Part shown: positions 7,520 to 15,814 of the stretch, piece by piece
Numbering within the stretch: the stretch's first letter is position 1
Layout: every line of letters starts with the position of its first letter
Notes under the pieces: generated by a model
The model's input: the letters and a program-made list of their open reading frames with translations, nothing else
What the model was told of the DNA's origin: nothing
Database searches by the model: none
IMG/VR virus record: IMGVR_UViG_3300027911_000029
Span: 1 to 41,338 of that record
DNA: 41,338 nt
Reading direction: 5' to 3' (one strand)
Origin: a virus
Made by a program: the position numbers and the translations under genes

Positions 7520-9085
7520 CTAGCTGGTCGCCTGGATCAGGTAGCAGATCGGGTGCGTGCCGGCGTCGAGCAACTGGCCGTCAGCGCGGCTGAAGCCGAT
7601 CAGGGCGATTTGCCCGTAATCGGCGAAGCGCTCGCGCAGGGTGATGATGCCCAGCTCTTTCACACGGCGGATGGTGTACTTGTCGAGTTGGCCGAAGAGC
7701 ACCGTCACCGCCGCCGGGTTGGCAGCAGTGGCCGGGCAGATCGCCATGTCGTTGTTCACGTGGTACGGATAGTCGTTGATGCGATCGGGCTCAGCGGTCG
7801 CCACCGAGGGCTTCCACAGCGGCCGGCCGTACTTGTCGAGCAGCACTTTCACACGGCGCAGCGTCTGGTCATGAAACATGTAGGCAGCGCCGCGACGGTA
7901 GAGCGGATCGACCGTGTGCTCGAGGTTGTCGAGGTCAGCCGAGCCGATGGAGGTGCCGCCGGTTTCAGCGCCGCCGGTGTTGCCGGATGAGCCGGAGGCG
8001 ATCAGCGGGATGCCGTAGCCGTTATTAGCTCCGCTCCAGGGCGTGGTCGACGGGGTTCCGCAAGCCGCCACGGTCGCAGGCACAATGCCGTAGGGCGCGC
8101 TGGTTCCCGTGCCCACGGTGAACTGCGTGTTGTAAGCGCGGCCGATGCGGATGGCGAGCTTCTTTTTCGCGTAGCTCTCCATATCGAAGGCCGAATCCTG
8201 CAGCAGTTCGAGCGAGAGTTTGATCATCTTGCTCGAAAACTTCCAGGCGCCGAAGAGCACCTGGCCGATCAGGACGTCTTTCTCGCTGACCTGCTGACCT
8301 TCACCCACCAGTTCGCCGGCGACGGTGGTGTCGTTATCCGTCGGATAGGGCAGGGGCTGGCCGGTGGCTGTGTCCATAATTTCGGACGTGACCAGCATCG
8401 GGCCGTAATACTTCAGGGCTTCTTCGACGTCATAGACGAAGCCCTTGGGCACAAAGTAGCCGCCAAGAGACAGCGTGCCGATGCCCATGTCGCGCTTTTC
8501 CTTGTCGTTGACCTCGGGGCCGCCGAGCAGGAAGCCGCGGAAGTCTTCGTGCTGGCCGAAGACGATTGAGCGATCGTCGGCGGCGCAACGGCTGGAATCG
8601 CCCATGCAGGCCGCGATCAGGTAACGCTTGAACGCCCCGAAATAGCGGTCGTTGAGCCCTTCGATGGTCTGGCGCACGTCGGAGTGAACGTTCTTGAGGG
8701 CCAGGTTGTCAAATTCGAGCTGGCCACCGCGCTTGGTGACCTTCACGCCATGACGCCGCAGAGCCGCGTCATAGAGCTGGATGTGCGTGGCGCGATCGGC
8801 TCCGGCTCCGTTGCCCAGCTGATCTTCGGGCAGGCGCTTGCCGCCGGCGCGAACTTCGCTGTCGAGTTTGTTAGCGCGGGCTTCGCGCTCGTTGTCGGCG
8901 ACGATCTCATCGATCTGCGTGGTGAGCAGGTCGACGTCGTCCATTGCCTTGTCGAATGCGGCACGGGCCTCTTTGACCTCAGCCGCAGGAGTTTTCTTGT
9001 CGGCGATTTTCTTACGGAACTCGGTCACCTGCTCGTTGATCTGAGCGCGCTTCTCACGGAGTTCGCGGAGCTTGCTGGTGCTCAT
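7520..9085 (-). CDS. Major capsid protein, HK97 fold
   Basis: A 521-residue protein. Residues 1-75 are a charged coiled coil (SKLRELREKRAQINEQVTEF onward) typical of the delta/scaffolding domain removed by the prohead protease encoded next upstream. After a linker the capsid fold starts near KRYLIAACMG. GYFVPKGFVYDVEEALKYY and the late RRGAAYMFHDQTLRRVKVLL followed by GRPLWKPS are hallmark HK97-family segments, and the C-terminus has a DYGQIALIGFSRADGQLLD strand. The gene order portal-protease-capsid is the classic one. The cleavage site cannot be fixed from sequence alone. Cys residues at about 168 and 174 are not known features of the family. Confidence 0.93.
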   Translation of the reverse strand: MSTSKLRELREKRAQINEQVTEFRKKIADKKTPAAEVKEARAAFDKAMDDVDLLTTQIDEIVADNEREARANKLDSEVRAGGKRLPEDQLGNGAGADRATHIQLYDAALRRHGVKVTKRGGQLEFDNLALKNVHSDVRQTIEGLNDRYFGAFKRYLIAACMGDSSRCAADDRSIVFGQHEDFRGFLLGGPEVNDKEKRDMGIGTLSLGGYFVPKGFVYDVEEALKYYGPMLVTSEIMDTATGQPLPYPTDNDTTVAGELVGEGQQVSEKDVLIGQVLFGAWKFSSKMIKLSLELLQDSAFDMESYAKKKLAIRIGRAYNTQFTVGTGTSAPYGIVPATVAACGTPSTTPWSGANNGYGIPLIASGSSGNTGGAETGGTSIGSADLDNLEHTVDPLYRRGAAYMFHDQTLRRVKVLLDKYGRPLWKPSVATAEPDRINDYPYHVNNDMAICPATAANPAAVTVLFGQLDKYTIRRVKELGIITLRERFADYGQIALIGFSRADGQLLDAGTHPICYLIQATS

Positions 9086-9218
9086 AGTCGTGTGTCCTTG
9101 GGATTGAATTCGGCCCGCCCGCAGGCACCGCCCGCAGGTTGCACGTTGATGGGGTCCACGCTTCGGCTATCACGCCGAGCCGCATCCGGCACGTGTTCCC
9201 GATTTGAACTTGTTGTTT

Positions 9219-10139
9219 TTAGTTGGGGGGCTTCAGTCCGGCCCGGCGCAGGCGTGCGTCGATCTCATCGAGTGCAGCCGCGCGATCGCCTTCTTCGTCT
9301 TCCTGCCCGGTGTGATCGCAATTCGGATCCTGGCAATCGGGCTCGCTGCAGTGCTGGCAATCGCCCACCAGGCACTCAGGGCAGTCGCACTCGCAATCCT
9401 TGCCGCCGCCGATGGTGGCGCGGGCGCTGCGGGAATCCATGCAGCGGCAGTTCTTTTCGTCACCGCAGTCGACCATGTGGTCGGCGCACTTCTCGCATTT
9501 GTTGTCGCGAGCGCAGGCCACGCAGCGGCAGTTGCACTCTGCGTCGGCTTTCTTTCCACGTTCGTTTTTCGCAGACTCGATCGCGCTGCGAACTTCCGCC
9601 GGCAGGCTCTCGATCGCCAGGACCTGGCTGCGCATTTCAGCGCGCGCGCTCACGTCGGTGCCGGTGTAGGCCGGATAGGTCACGGGGCTGGCGTCGAACA
9701 GATCCACGTCTTCGATCTCGCGCGTCGAAGTGGTCACGCCATCTTTCTTTGCCTCGCGCCAGGTCTGCGCAGTTACGGTGAAGGCGAAGCTGGCGCCGGA
9801 GACGTCGCCGCGCTTGATCAGCGTGACCAGGTCGCGGCCGAGTTGGGTGTCGGGAGGCGCACAGTCGAAGTAGAGCCCCTGATCGTCCTGCTTTAGCTTC
9901 AGCGTGCCGGCGACGGTACGCCCCAGCACGTGGTTCGGATCGTGATTCATCAGACAGCGCACATCCTGCTTTTCCTTGAGCGCGCGGGTGAATGCCCCAG
10001 GCTTCACGGTTTCGACGACGCGGTAGCTGCCGCCTTCATAAAGCACGTATTCCTGATTGAAAACGGCCGCATGGCCTTCGATGTGGCCGTCTTCTTTCGC
10101 GCGGAGTTCCGCGCCCTTCAAAAATCGGCGTTCGATCAT
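9219..10139 (-). CDS. Prohead protease (U35 family) with a 17-cysteine C-terminal tail
   Basis: A 306-residue serine protease that matures the prohead by removing the capsid delta domain. The core spans about residues 1-190, with IEGHAAVFNQ at 20-29, VKPGAFTRAL at 46-55, the catalytic His in the NHDPNHVLGR segment (H66) and the catalytic Ser in GDVSGASFAF (S114 or S117). The family normally ends near here. This protein continues with a Cys-rich tail carrying 17 Cys between residues 202 and 274 (CxCxCxxC, CxxC, CxC and CxxC groups) plus acidic residues, and a final short helix. The tail is presumably metal-binding. Its ATG overlaps the portal stop (ATGA). Confidence 0.9.
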   Translation of the reverse strand: MIERRFLKGAELRAKEDGHIEGHAAVFNQEYVLYEGGSYRVVETVKPGAFTRALKEKQDVRCLMNHDPNHVLGRTVAGTLKLKQDDQGLYFDCAPPDTQLGRDLVTLIKRGDVSGASFAFTVTAQTWREAKKDGVTTSTREIEDVDLFDASPVTYPAYTGTDVSARAEMRSQVLAIESLPAEVRSAIESAKNERGKKADAECNCRCVACARDNKCEKCADHMVDCGDEKNCRCMDSRSARATIGGGKDCECDCPECLVGDCQHCSEPDCQDPNCDHTGQEDEEGDRAAALDEIDARLRRAGLKPPN

Positions 10140-11941
10140 GGTTCCACCTCGGTTTCTTGTTTTGCCGCGGAGGTCGCGGCTGTGCGGTAGGCTTCGACCG
10201 CGATCGCTTTGACAGCACGCATCAGCTCGCGCTCGCAGATCGCGTCGGCATCGCCGTTGGCTGTTGCCCAGGACTCGTTCTGCGCGCGGTGATGCATGGT
10301 TTCCAGGTAGCCGGAGAGGAATCTCGAGGCTTCGAAGCCGTCAGGATTCGGGGCCGTGCCAAGAAGCTGCGCGGCGTGCTGCTCGAGTTCCTCTCCGATG
10401 CTCACCAGAACCGGCAAAAATACCTGCCGGAAAGTCTTCAGATCCGCGTGCGATCGCGCGGAAATGCGCCCAAAAGCATCGCGGAACAGGCGCGAATAGG
10501 CCCGACTCACGCGATGAACCAGGCGGTCACGTTTACCCTTGTTCTTTAATTTGCCCTCGACGCCCTCATTGCTGTCGTCGGGCTCGGCCTGGTTGCCACT
10601 GGGATCACCGGGCAGCGCCGGCGTTTCGAAGAGCTGGCCGACTGGCGCCATGTTGATCTGCATCCAGGTCGAATCCGCGGCTTCGCTGGCGATCGGATTG
10701 TCCTGCAGGCGCGCACGCGCATCATTCGGCGCCCACACGCCCCACTGCACCATCGCCTGAATGAACGCGCGGAGATCCGCGGCCGCGGGCGTGACCAGTG
10801 GCCAGGTGTCAAAAAACACGCCAAACTTCTTGCCGGCGTTGCGGCCGATGGTCGGGTGAGGAAAGAGCTTGCGACGGAATTCCTGTTCCCAGCAGAGCAG
10901 ATCCGGACGCAGCGAGAACGTCAGAAACTCCTGGCCGATCTGCTCGACGTTGGCGCGGCTGGTTTTTTCCGTCACGCCGACCATGTGCGGTGGAACGTTG
11001 CCCATGACGCGGCAGACTTCAGAAATCTGGAAGTTGCGCGACTCGATGAACTGGCCCTCATTTGGCTTCGTGGATGTCGGCGTATAGTCCTGGCCGCCCT
11101 GCAGGATCAGTGGCCGCTGCATGTTCTCGCCGCCCCATGCTTCATTCACTTCGCTCTTGAATATGGCAAAATCTTCCGGACTGAGCTGGCCTGGCAGCTT
11201 GAAAATGCCGTAGCCCAGAGCGCCGTTGCCGAAGAACTTACCACCGAACTTCTCAGTCGCGAGCGCCAGGCCGATCGCATTGCGGCCGAGTTGCACCACA
11301 TCCTGGCCAATGCGGCCGTCGAGCGTGAGGCCGGGAATGTGGAGCATGTCGGCCGGCAGGATGGCGCGCTCCGTGGCGTGGCCTTCGTTCATGGCCTCGT
11401 CGACGAGGACCGGCGACATCTCCTGGCCTTCAGTGGTGGCATAGAACAGGTCGCCTGGCCGCACCAGCTCTCCGTTGACGATAAACTTCTCAGTCGCACG
11501 CCGAACCTTCATGCGCGCGGGATTGCGTGGCCAGAGCGCGACCGGACTGTTGCCGCCGTCGCGCTGAATTTCGATGTACCCGTTTCCCCACAGCATCCGG
11601 TGCGCCTGCACCGTCTTGCGCAGGGTGAAGCTGGTCATCTCGCCATTCGGTTCGTCGTGCAACAGATCCCACAGATCGTGATCGTGGGCGATGCGGCGAT
11701 TCATTCGGCCGTCGGAGTTGACTGTCTTCTCGAAAATCTTCAGATCGAGCGAGCCGACGGCGCCCGCCTTCAGCTCCACGCACGCCAGGACCGTGGTCAC
11801 CTGTAGCGCGATCAGCTCCGAGACGCGGATGCCGGAGTCGGTGCGGCCGCCGTTGAAAATATCGAGCAGCCACTCCGCGGGGAACGACAGCGGGGTCTGC
11901 GGATTCTCAAGCGAGCTGCGGAATTCGGAGATCAGGCCCAT
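10136..11941 (-). CDS. Portal protein, HK97 family
   Basis: A 601-residue portal protein, the dodecameric ring at the capsid vertex through which DNA is packaged. Recognisable segments are the N-terminal SLENPQTPLSFPAEWLLDIF, the VLACVELKAGAVGSLDLKIF strand-helix at about 52-71, the HDLWDLLHDEPNGEMTSF segment at about 85-102, GNGYIEIQRDGG near 120, and the C-terminal helices after LSPEDFAIFKSEVNEAWGG. The family is usually 400-500 residues; the extra C-terminal ~100 residues are helical and basic (VHRVSRAYSRLFRDAFGRIS). The start ATG abuts the stop of the small membrane gene at 11942, and the stop overlaps the protease ATG. Confidence 0.93.
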   Translation of the reverse strand: MGLISEFRSSLENPQTPLSFPAEWLLDIFNGGRTDSGIRVSELIALQVTTVLACVELKAGAVGSLDLKIFEKTVNSDGRMNRRIAHDHDLWDLLHDEPNGEMTSFTLRKTVQAHRMLWGNGYIEIQRDGGNSPVALWPRNPARMKVRRATEKFIVNGELVRPGDLFYATTEGQEMSPVLVDEAMNEGHATERAILPADMLHIPGLTLDGRIGQDVVQLGRNAIGLALATEKFGGKFFGNGALGYGIFKLPGQLSPEDFAIFKSEVNEAWGGENMQRPLILQGGQDYTPTSTKPNEGQFIESRNFQISEVCRVMGNVPPHMVGVTEKTSRANVEQIGQEFLTFSLRPDLLCWEQEFRRKLFPHPTIGRNAGKKFGVFFDTWPLVTPAAADLRAFIQAMVQWGVWAPNDARARLQDNPIASEAADSTWMQINMAPVGQLFETPALPGDPSGNQAEPDDSNEGVEGKLKNKGKRDRLVHRVSRAYSRLFRDAFGRISARSHADLKTFRQVFLPVLVSIGEELEQHAAQLLGTAPNPDGFEASRFLSGYLETMHHRAQNESWATANGDADAICERELMRAVKAIAVEAYRTAATSAAKQETEVEP

Positions 11942-12187
11942 TTATCGTTTGGTTCGCAAGCCGCGGATAAAACTGCCGAGCAGCTCGAGCACAGGCAACA
12001 ACAGCAGGAACACTCCGCCGGCGATGAGGCCGTCATGGATCGAGTGCATCAAGCAGCCCGCGGTGACCAGGACGGCGCCGGCACAGTACATCGCATCAGC
12101 GCGCTGCGAGTGCTTCTCGCGTTCTTCGGCCTGCTGCGCCGCTGGCTTCGCGGGTGGCTGTGGAACTTTGACAGGACCGGTGTTCAT
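11942..12187 (-). CDS. Small membrane protein between terminase and portal
   Basis: An 81-residue protein with an N-terminal Pro/Ala/Glu-rich cytoplasmic-looking segment (1-32), two hydrophobic segments (about 33-48, YCAGAVLVTAGCLMHS, and 53-74, LIAGGVFLLLLPVLELLGSF), and a basic end (RGLRTKR). The positive-inside rule suggests both ends are in the cytoplasm. Its ATG overlaps the large terminase stop (ATGA), so it is translated with the packaging genes. No family recognised. Candidates include an accessory packaging or superinfection-related membrane peptide. Confidence 0.7.
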   Translation of the reverse strand: MNTGPVKVPQPPAKPAAQQAEEREKHSQRADAMYCAGAVLVTAGCLMHSIHDGLIAGGVFLLLLPVLELLGSFIRGLRTKR

Positions 12188-13959
12188 AGGCGGAAGATTC
12201 TGGGTCGCGTGCTAACGGGGTTCGCGTTGGCGCGGCTGATGCACATGATCAGCGCGACGATGCCGTCGATCTTTTCGCGGGCGCGGCCCTTGTCGGGTTT
12301 CAGGTTGCCGGCGGGATCCTCAGAGACGACCAGGTTGTCGGCCATCCAGTTGAGCACGGGATTATTGCCGTGCTCGAATTCCTGAGCCGCGATCATCTTC
12401 AGCAGCTCCTTCGTCGGATCCGACATCGAGCGATAGCCCTGCTGGTGCTCGACCAGGAGAAGCCCGTCGGCTTGCAGCTGTGTTGAAATCTGGGTTGCGT
12501 TCCAGGGATCGAAGGCGGTTTCGCGGATCCGGAATTCACGCGCCATCTTGCGGTGCAGCTCGCGGATGAAGTCGTAGTCGACGACGTTGCCCGGCGTGGG
12601 CATCACGAAACCCATGCGCGCCCAGAGGTCGTAAGGCACGCGATCCTTCTTCGCGCGGTCGAGCATCGTGGCCTCGGGCACGAAGAAAAACGGCAGCACG
12701 CGCGCCTTCTCGACGCCGCTTTGCTTGGGGAAAAAGAAAACGTCGGCCGACATGTCGAGCTTGCTCGAGAGATCGAGCGCAGCAAAGCATTCCTTGCCCT
12801 TCAGTTCAGCGAGCCAGCGGCCGCGAACGATCGTGGGATCTTCGGTCGTGCCGGCGCAGGCTGCCCACTGGTGCGGGAGAATCACGCGCTCATCCTGCTG
12901 CGTCCAGGCATTCAGATGCAGCCGCAGAAAAGAGTTCAGCGCCGCAGGATCATTCTTCGCGCGCTGCGCCTGCTCGCGCAGGTAGTCGATCTTCACCGAC
13001 TTGCCGAAGTTGGGATTGCACTTCGCCCACTCGATTTCGCTTTCCCAGTCGGCGCCGTCATCGAGCATGGCCACAAATGCAAAGAAACGATCGTCCTGAA
13101 TCACATTTTCGAGAACTCTGCGCGCGTACTCATATTGCGCGTAGCAGAACGACTGCCGATCCCAGCCGTGCGTGGTGATGCCCAGCATGAGCGGCTGGCG
13201 CCGGGCGGCCTGCGAGGTGGCAATGACGTCCCAGAGATCGCGGGAAGGGTGCACGTGCAGCTCATCGGCCAGGCCGGCTGAGGCGTTGAGGCCATGGTGG
13301 GTCTCGTCGTCGGACGAGAGCGGCATGAAGCGAGAGTTCGTCGGCAGGACGTGAAGATTGTTTTTGACCAGGCCGATGCGCTGCGTTAGCTTCGGCGAGG
13401 CGTTGCGCATCTGCACCGCTTCGTCGAAGATCAGCTTCGCCTGGTCTTTGGTCGAGGCGAAAGTGTAGACCTCGGCGCCAGCTTCGCCATCGGCGGCCAG
13501 CAGCTTCAGGCCTTCGCCCGAAAGCAGCGTGGTCTTGCCGTTCTTGCGCGGCACTGCAATGTAGGCTTCACGAAAGCGGCGCGTACCATCGGCGCGCTTC
13601 CAGCCGAAGATCATCGCGTCGATGAACGACTGCCAAAGTTCGAGATTGAAGGGCTGTCCGGCCCACTCGCCTTTCGAGTGCTGCAGCACCTTGAAGAACA
13701 GATTGGACCGCCCAGCCGCGACAACGTCGAAGTAAAGCCCTCGCGCGGCGCCGTGCGCGAGATCGTCCAAGTGGCGCTGGCAAGCGAGACGAATCAGCTT
13801 GTTCGCGGGGATCTCGCCGGCGATGACGCCGGAGACGTAGAGATCCCACGCGCGCTGCTCGGGCTGCTGCACCGCGGCGCGGTTAGTTCGGCTTGCGGAC
13901 TGAGGTCGCCGGCGCGTCGAAGAGTTCGTCGAACGCATCGGGTGTGTCATCGCTGGCAT
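12184..13959 (-). CDS. terL: Terminase large subunit
   Basis: A 591-residue ATPase-nuclease that drives DNA into the prohead and cuts it. The Walker A-like motif is VPRKNGKTT at about residues 136-144, and the Walker B segment is GLADELHVHP at about 237-246. The C-terminal RNase-H-like nuclease starts at CFAALDLSSKLDMSADVFFF, with later acidic residues in ETAFDPWNA and in the REKIDGIVALIMC end. It matches the YmfN/HK97-like large terminase group in length and order. The listed ATG overlaps the small terminase by 77 nt. A GTG at 13870-13872 (residue 30), just after the small-subunit stop, is an alternative start; neither has a clear ribosome site. Confidence 0.93.
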   Translation of the reverse strand: MPAMTHPMRSTNSSTRRRPQSASRTNRAAVQQPEQRAWDLYVSGVIAGEIPANKLIRLACQRHLDDLAHGAARGLYFDVVAAGRSNLFFKVLQHSKGEWAGQPFNLELWQSFIDAMIFGWKRADGTRRFREAYIAVPRKNGKTTLLSGEGLKLLAADGEAGAEVYTFASTKDQAKLIFDEAVQMRNASPKLTQRIGLVKNNLHVLPTNSRFMPLSSDDETHHGLNASAGLADELHVHPSRDLWDVIATSQAARRQPLMLGITTHGWDRQSFCYAQYEYARRVLENVIQDDRFFAFVAMLDDGADWESEIEWAKCNPNFGKSVKIDYLREQAQRAKNDPAALNSFLRLHLNAWTQQDERVILPHQWAACAGTTEDPTIVRGRWLAELKGKECFAALDLSSKLDMSADVFFFPKQSGVEKARVLPFFFVPEATMLDRAKKDRVPYDLWARMGFVMPTPGNVVDYDFIRELHRKMAREFRIRETAFDPWNATQISTQLQADGLLLVEHQQGYRSMSDPTKELLKMIAAQEFEHGNNPVLNWMADNLVVSEDPAGNLKPDKGRAREKIDGIVALIMCISRANANPVSTRPRIFRL

Positions 13960-14398
13960 TGATTTTCAGTTTGGAGCGCGAGGCCGGAGTCATCCCGAAC
14001 TCGATGAGAAAGGACTTCATGTGGCGCAGCGCGTCCGACTTGATGCGCACTGCGGGATTGACTTTTAACTCAGCGACGCCGGTCGCCTGGTCGAGCGTGG
14101 CGCAGATCAGACCGTACTTGTCGATCGCCGCCTCGGCCTTGGCCAGCTGCGCATAGGCCGAACAGTAGGCGGCCAGGGCTTTTCCGTCGGCGACGGTGAG
14201 GATCTTCATCGCCGCGAGGACCGGAACGATACGCTTCCACTCAGCCCGAGCTTCCATCGTGAGGAAACGCGGCATGTCGGGGATGCCAGGCTTCGGCTTC
14301 GGTTCGCGTTCGTTCAGCTTGCGCTTGCCGGGGTTGCCGAGGAACTTTTTGAGAGCCGTCGGCTTACGATTCGATCCACCTGAGCCTTTACCTCCCAT
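13883..14398 (-). CDS. terS: Terminase small subunit, P27 family
   Basis: A 171-residue DNA-recognition subunit of the terminase. The N-terminus has the P27-family signature GGSNRKPTALKKFLGNPGKR at about residues 7-26, followed by a Pro/Lys linker (PKPKPGIPDMP), the FLTMEARAEWKRIVPVLAAM helix pair, DGKALAAYCSAYAQLAKAEA, and the conserved NPAVRIKSDALRHMKSFLIE segment. It binds the packaging start site and loads the large subunit. The start lies behind an A-run (CCTAAAAAATG) without a classical ribosome site, while the codons right after the ATG include GGAGGT. Confidence 0.92.
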   Translation of the reverse strand: MGGKGSGGSNRKPTALKKFLGNPGKRKLNEREPKPKPGIPDMPRFLTMEARAEWKRIVPVLAAMKILTVADGKALAAYCSAYAQLAKAEAAIDKYGLICATLDQATGVAELKVNPAVRIKSDALRHMKSFLIEFGMTPASRSKLKINASDDTPDAFDELFDAPATSVRKPN

Positions 14399-14483
14399 TT
14401 TTTAGGAAAAATCTTTTGCTGCGGCGGTGTGTGTGTGCCTGAACGTCGGTCGCTGGCCGTTCGCCTGGGCAAAACCGACCCCC
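14399..14483. promoter_or_regulatory. Non-coding gap between HNH and small terminase; cos-site candidate
   Basis: An 85-bp gap between the HNH gene stop and the small terminase start. It contains a GT-repeat (GTGTGTGTG), a C-run (ACCCCCCT) and no open frame. In HNH-encoding cos phages, the packaging site commonly lies in this neighbourhood. There is no direct proof in the sequence that this is where DNA is cut. Confidence 0.35.
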
Positions 14484-14816
14484 CTACCGCCCTCGGGCTG
14501 TCTTCGCGGTGTGATCGGCGTGGCAGGCGCCCTGCAGGTTGTTGAGATCAAAGAACCAGCGCCAGTCGTTGCCGTGCTGCGCGACGTACTCTGCAGCAGG
14601 GATGATGTGGTCAGCATCGGTGCTGGGCGCGCGTCCTTCGCAGAGTTCGGCGATCTTGCACATCGGATCGCGCTCAAGCACCGTCGGCCTGGTGCGCTCG
14701 CGCCACTGCTTCGAGTCGTACAGCCGACGCAGACCGCCGGCGCGACGATGACGTTCACGATCGCGCGCCTCAGTGCCAGACTTCGCTGGCTTCGCGATGG
14801 GTGCTCGCATCGGCAT
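14484..14816 (-). CDS. HNH endonuclease of the packaging module
   Basis: A 110-residue HNH nuclease. The core is LYDSKQWRERTRPTVLERDP at about 32-51, CKIAELC (one Cys pair of a structural zinc site), ADHIIP at about 68-73 giving the first catalytic His, FDLNNLQGACHADHTAKT at about 88-105 giving the Asn and the second His. HNH proteins next to terminase are known to work with the terminase in cos cleavage and are needed for packaging in several siphoviruses. The start at 14816 follows the stop of the upstream gene at 14821 by four bases. Confidence 0.9.
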   Translation of the reverse strand: MPMRAPIAKPAKSGTEARDRERHRRAGGLRRLYDSKQWRERTRPTVLERDPMCKIAELCEGRAPSTDADHIIPAAEYVAQHGNDWRWFFDLNNLQGACHADHTAKTARGR

Positions 14817-14820
14817 CGGA

Positions 14821-15087
14821 TCATTTCACCAGGTGAACCATGAAGCGATAAATCTCCGGCGCCCTGGTGACTAGCGCCGTGACCACTGCCACCACAACGG
14901 CGTTGCGCAGTCTCATGTTCATCAGCGCGCGTTGGATCCGATCCTTCTCACGCTGTTGGACCTGCAGCATGTCGAACGCTGTAACCAGGTCACGCGCCAT
15001 GCGTTCCGGATCCCGCTGGTGATACCACTCACTTCTGCGATTCGGATCGAGGCGCGGCTGCAAGTGGGGATGCAGGAAAAAGTTCAT
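14821..15087 (-). CDS. Small protein with C-terminal membrane segment
   Basis: An 88-residue protein with a charged N-terminal half (WYHQRDPERMARDL at about 21-34), an amphipathic helix (FDMLQVQQREKDRIQRALMN), then a hydrophobic segment at about 62-75 (AVVVAVVTALVTRA) and a short C-terminus. The shape suits a single-pass membrane protein or tail-anchored helix. No family recognised. It lies directly upstream of the HNH gene. Confidence 0.6.
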   Translation of the reverse strand: MNFFLHPHLQPRLDPNRRSEWYHQRDPERMARDLVTAFDMLQVQQREKDRIQRALMNMRLRNAVVVAVVTALVTRAPEIYRFMVHLVK

Positions 15088-15205
15088 AATCGTCGAACAT
15101 CACCAAGGCCAGCAGCAGCGTCATCTCCGCACTCAGTTTCCGGCCACCAGGCATAGCTCGAATGGTGGCGAGGTCCACCGCCGCAGCGATCAGCGAAAAA
15201 GCCAC
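15029..15205 (-). CDS. Possible small ORF (58 aa, GTG start)
   Basis: This frame opens with a GTG 12 bases after the stop of the 88-residue gene at 15218 and stays open to a TGA at 15029. The peptide is protein-like: an N-terminal hydrophobic helix (AFSLIAAAVDLATIRAMPGG), a second one (LSAEMTLLLALVMFDDYELF), then a Pro/Ala-rich end. It fills an otherwise empty gap and overlaps the next gene by 59 nt. The overlap and the lack of a strong ribosome site keep confidence low. It could be a two-helix membrane peptide. Confidence 0.4.
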   Translation of the reverse strand: MAFSLIAAAVDLATIRAMPGGRKLSAEMTLLLALVMFDDYELFPASPLAAAPRSESQK

Positions 15206-15217
15206 TTCGCCGCCGTC

Positions 15218-15484
15218 TCATGCTCCGCAGTAGCTGGACGAGGTGATGTAGCCGCCTTCCAGCGCCACCAGAACTTCTAGCCGCTCGCGTTCGGTGCGCG
15301 GCAGCTCCTCGATCGGCGCCTGCAGCTTCCTCTGGTAAAGATTCGACCAGATATCGGCGACCACGGAGCGCAGATAGCGTTCGTCGGCGTTCAATTGCGC
15401 CGCTGCGAGCAGGGCGAGTTCTTTCTCGCGCTGCTCCCGCAGCTCGAGACGCTTCATGCGGCAAAATTGGGCTTGCGATCGCAT
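15218..15484 (-). CDS. Small helical protein of unknown function
   Basis: An 88-residue, strongly charged helical protein: KRLELREQREKELALLAAAQ at about 10-29, ADERYLRSVVADIWSNLYQR, then PIEELPRTERERLEVLVALE. It ends in GGYITSSSYCGA. The helix-rich N-terminus could form a coiled coil. It starts at the base next to the stop of the upstream gene (15485), so the two are co-translated. I do not recognise a family. Confidence 0.6.
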   Translation of the reverse strand: MRSQAQFCRMKRLELREQREKELALLAAAQLNADERYLRSVVADIWSNLYQRKLQAPIEELPRTERERLEVLVALEGGYITSSSYCGA

Positions 15485-15814
15485 CTACGCAGAAATCGGT
15501 TCGTGATTCCAGTCCCAGCCTTCGCGCACACCTACAATCGACGGCCGCAGATCGGTCTTCGGCCGAACGAATATGCAGTTGGCAACTTCGACAGGCGGGA
15601 GCACTTCGGGTATAAACTTCGCGCGGGAAACGGGCGGTCTGAAGGCAGGAAAAACTGAATCAGGCGGAAGCATGCGGATCACTTTGCTCGAGATCCGCTC
15701 GGCAGCCATACGCTGCAACAGAAGCTCGGCCACGTCGGGCTGGATGAACGTGCCCGCGCGCGATCCGATCGGCTGATGGAAAGAGAGAACTGCTACGTTG
15801 CGATGGTTGGACAC
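15485..15814 (-). CDS. Unknown protein at the head of the packaging operon
   Basis: A 109-residue frame with a GTG start. The sequence has a Pro-rich centre (PPDSVFPAFRPPVSRAKFIP at about 50-69) and VEVANCIFVRPKTDLRPSIV after it, ending in GWDWNHEP. Codon use and the tight junction with the next gene support it being real. It is the last phage-like gene before the foreign-looking segment at 15.8-16.45 kb, so its true start may have been altered by that insertion. Confidence 0.5.
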   Translation of the reverse strand: MSNHRNVAVLSFHQPIGSRAGTFIQPDVAELLLQRMAAERISSKVIRMLPPDSVFPAFRPPVSRAKFIPEVLPPVEVANCIFVRPKTDLRPSIVGVREGWDWNHEPISA

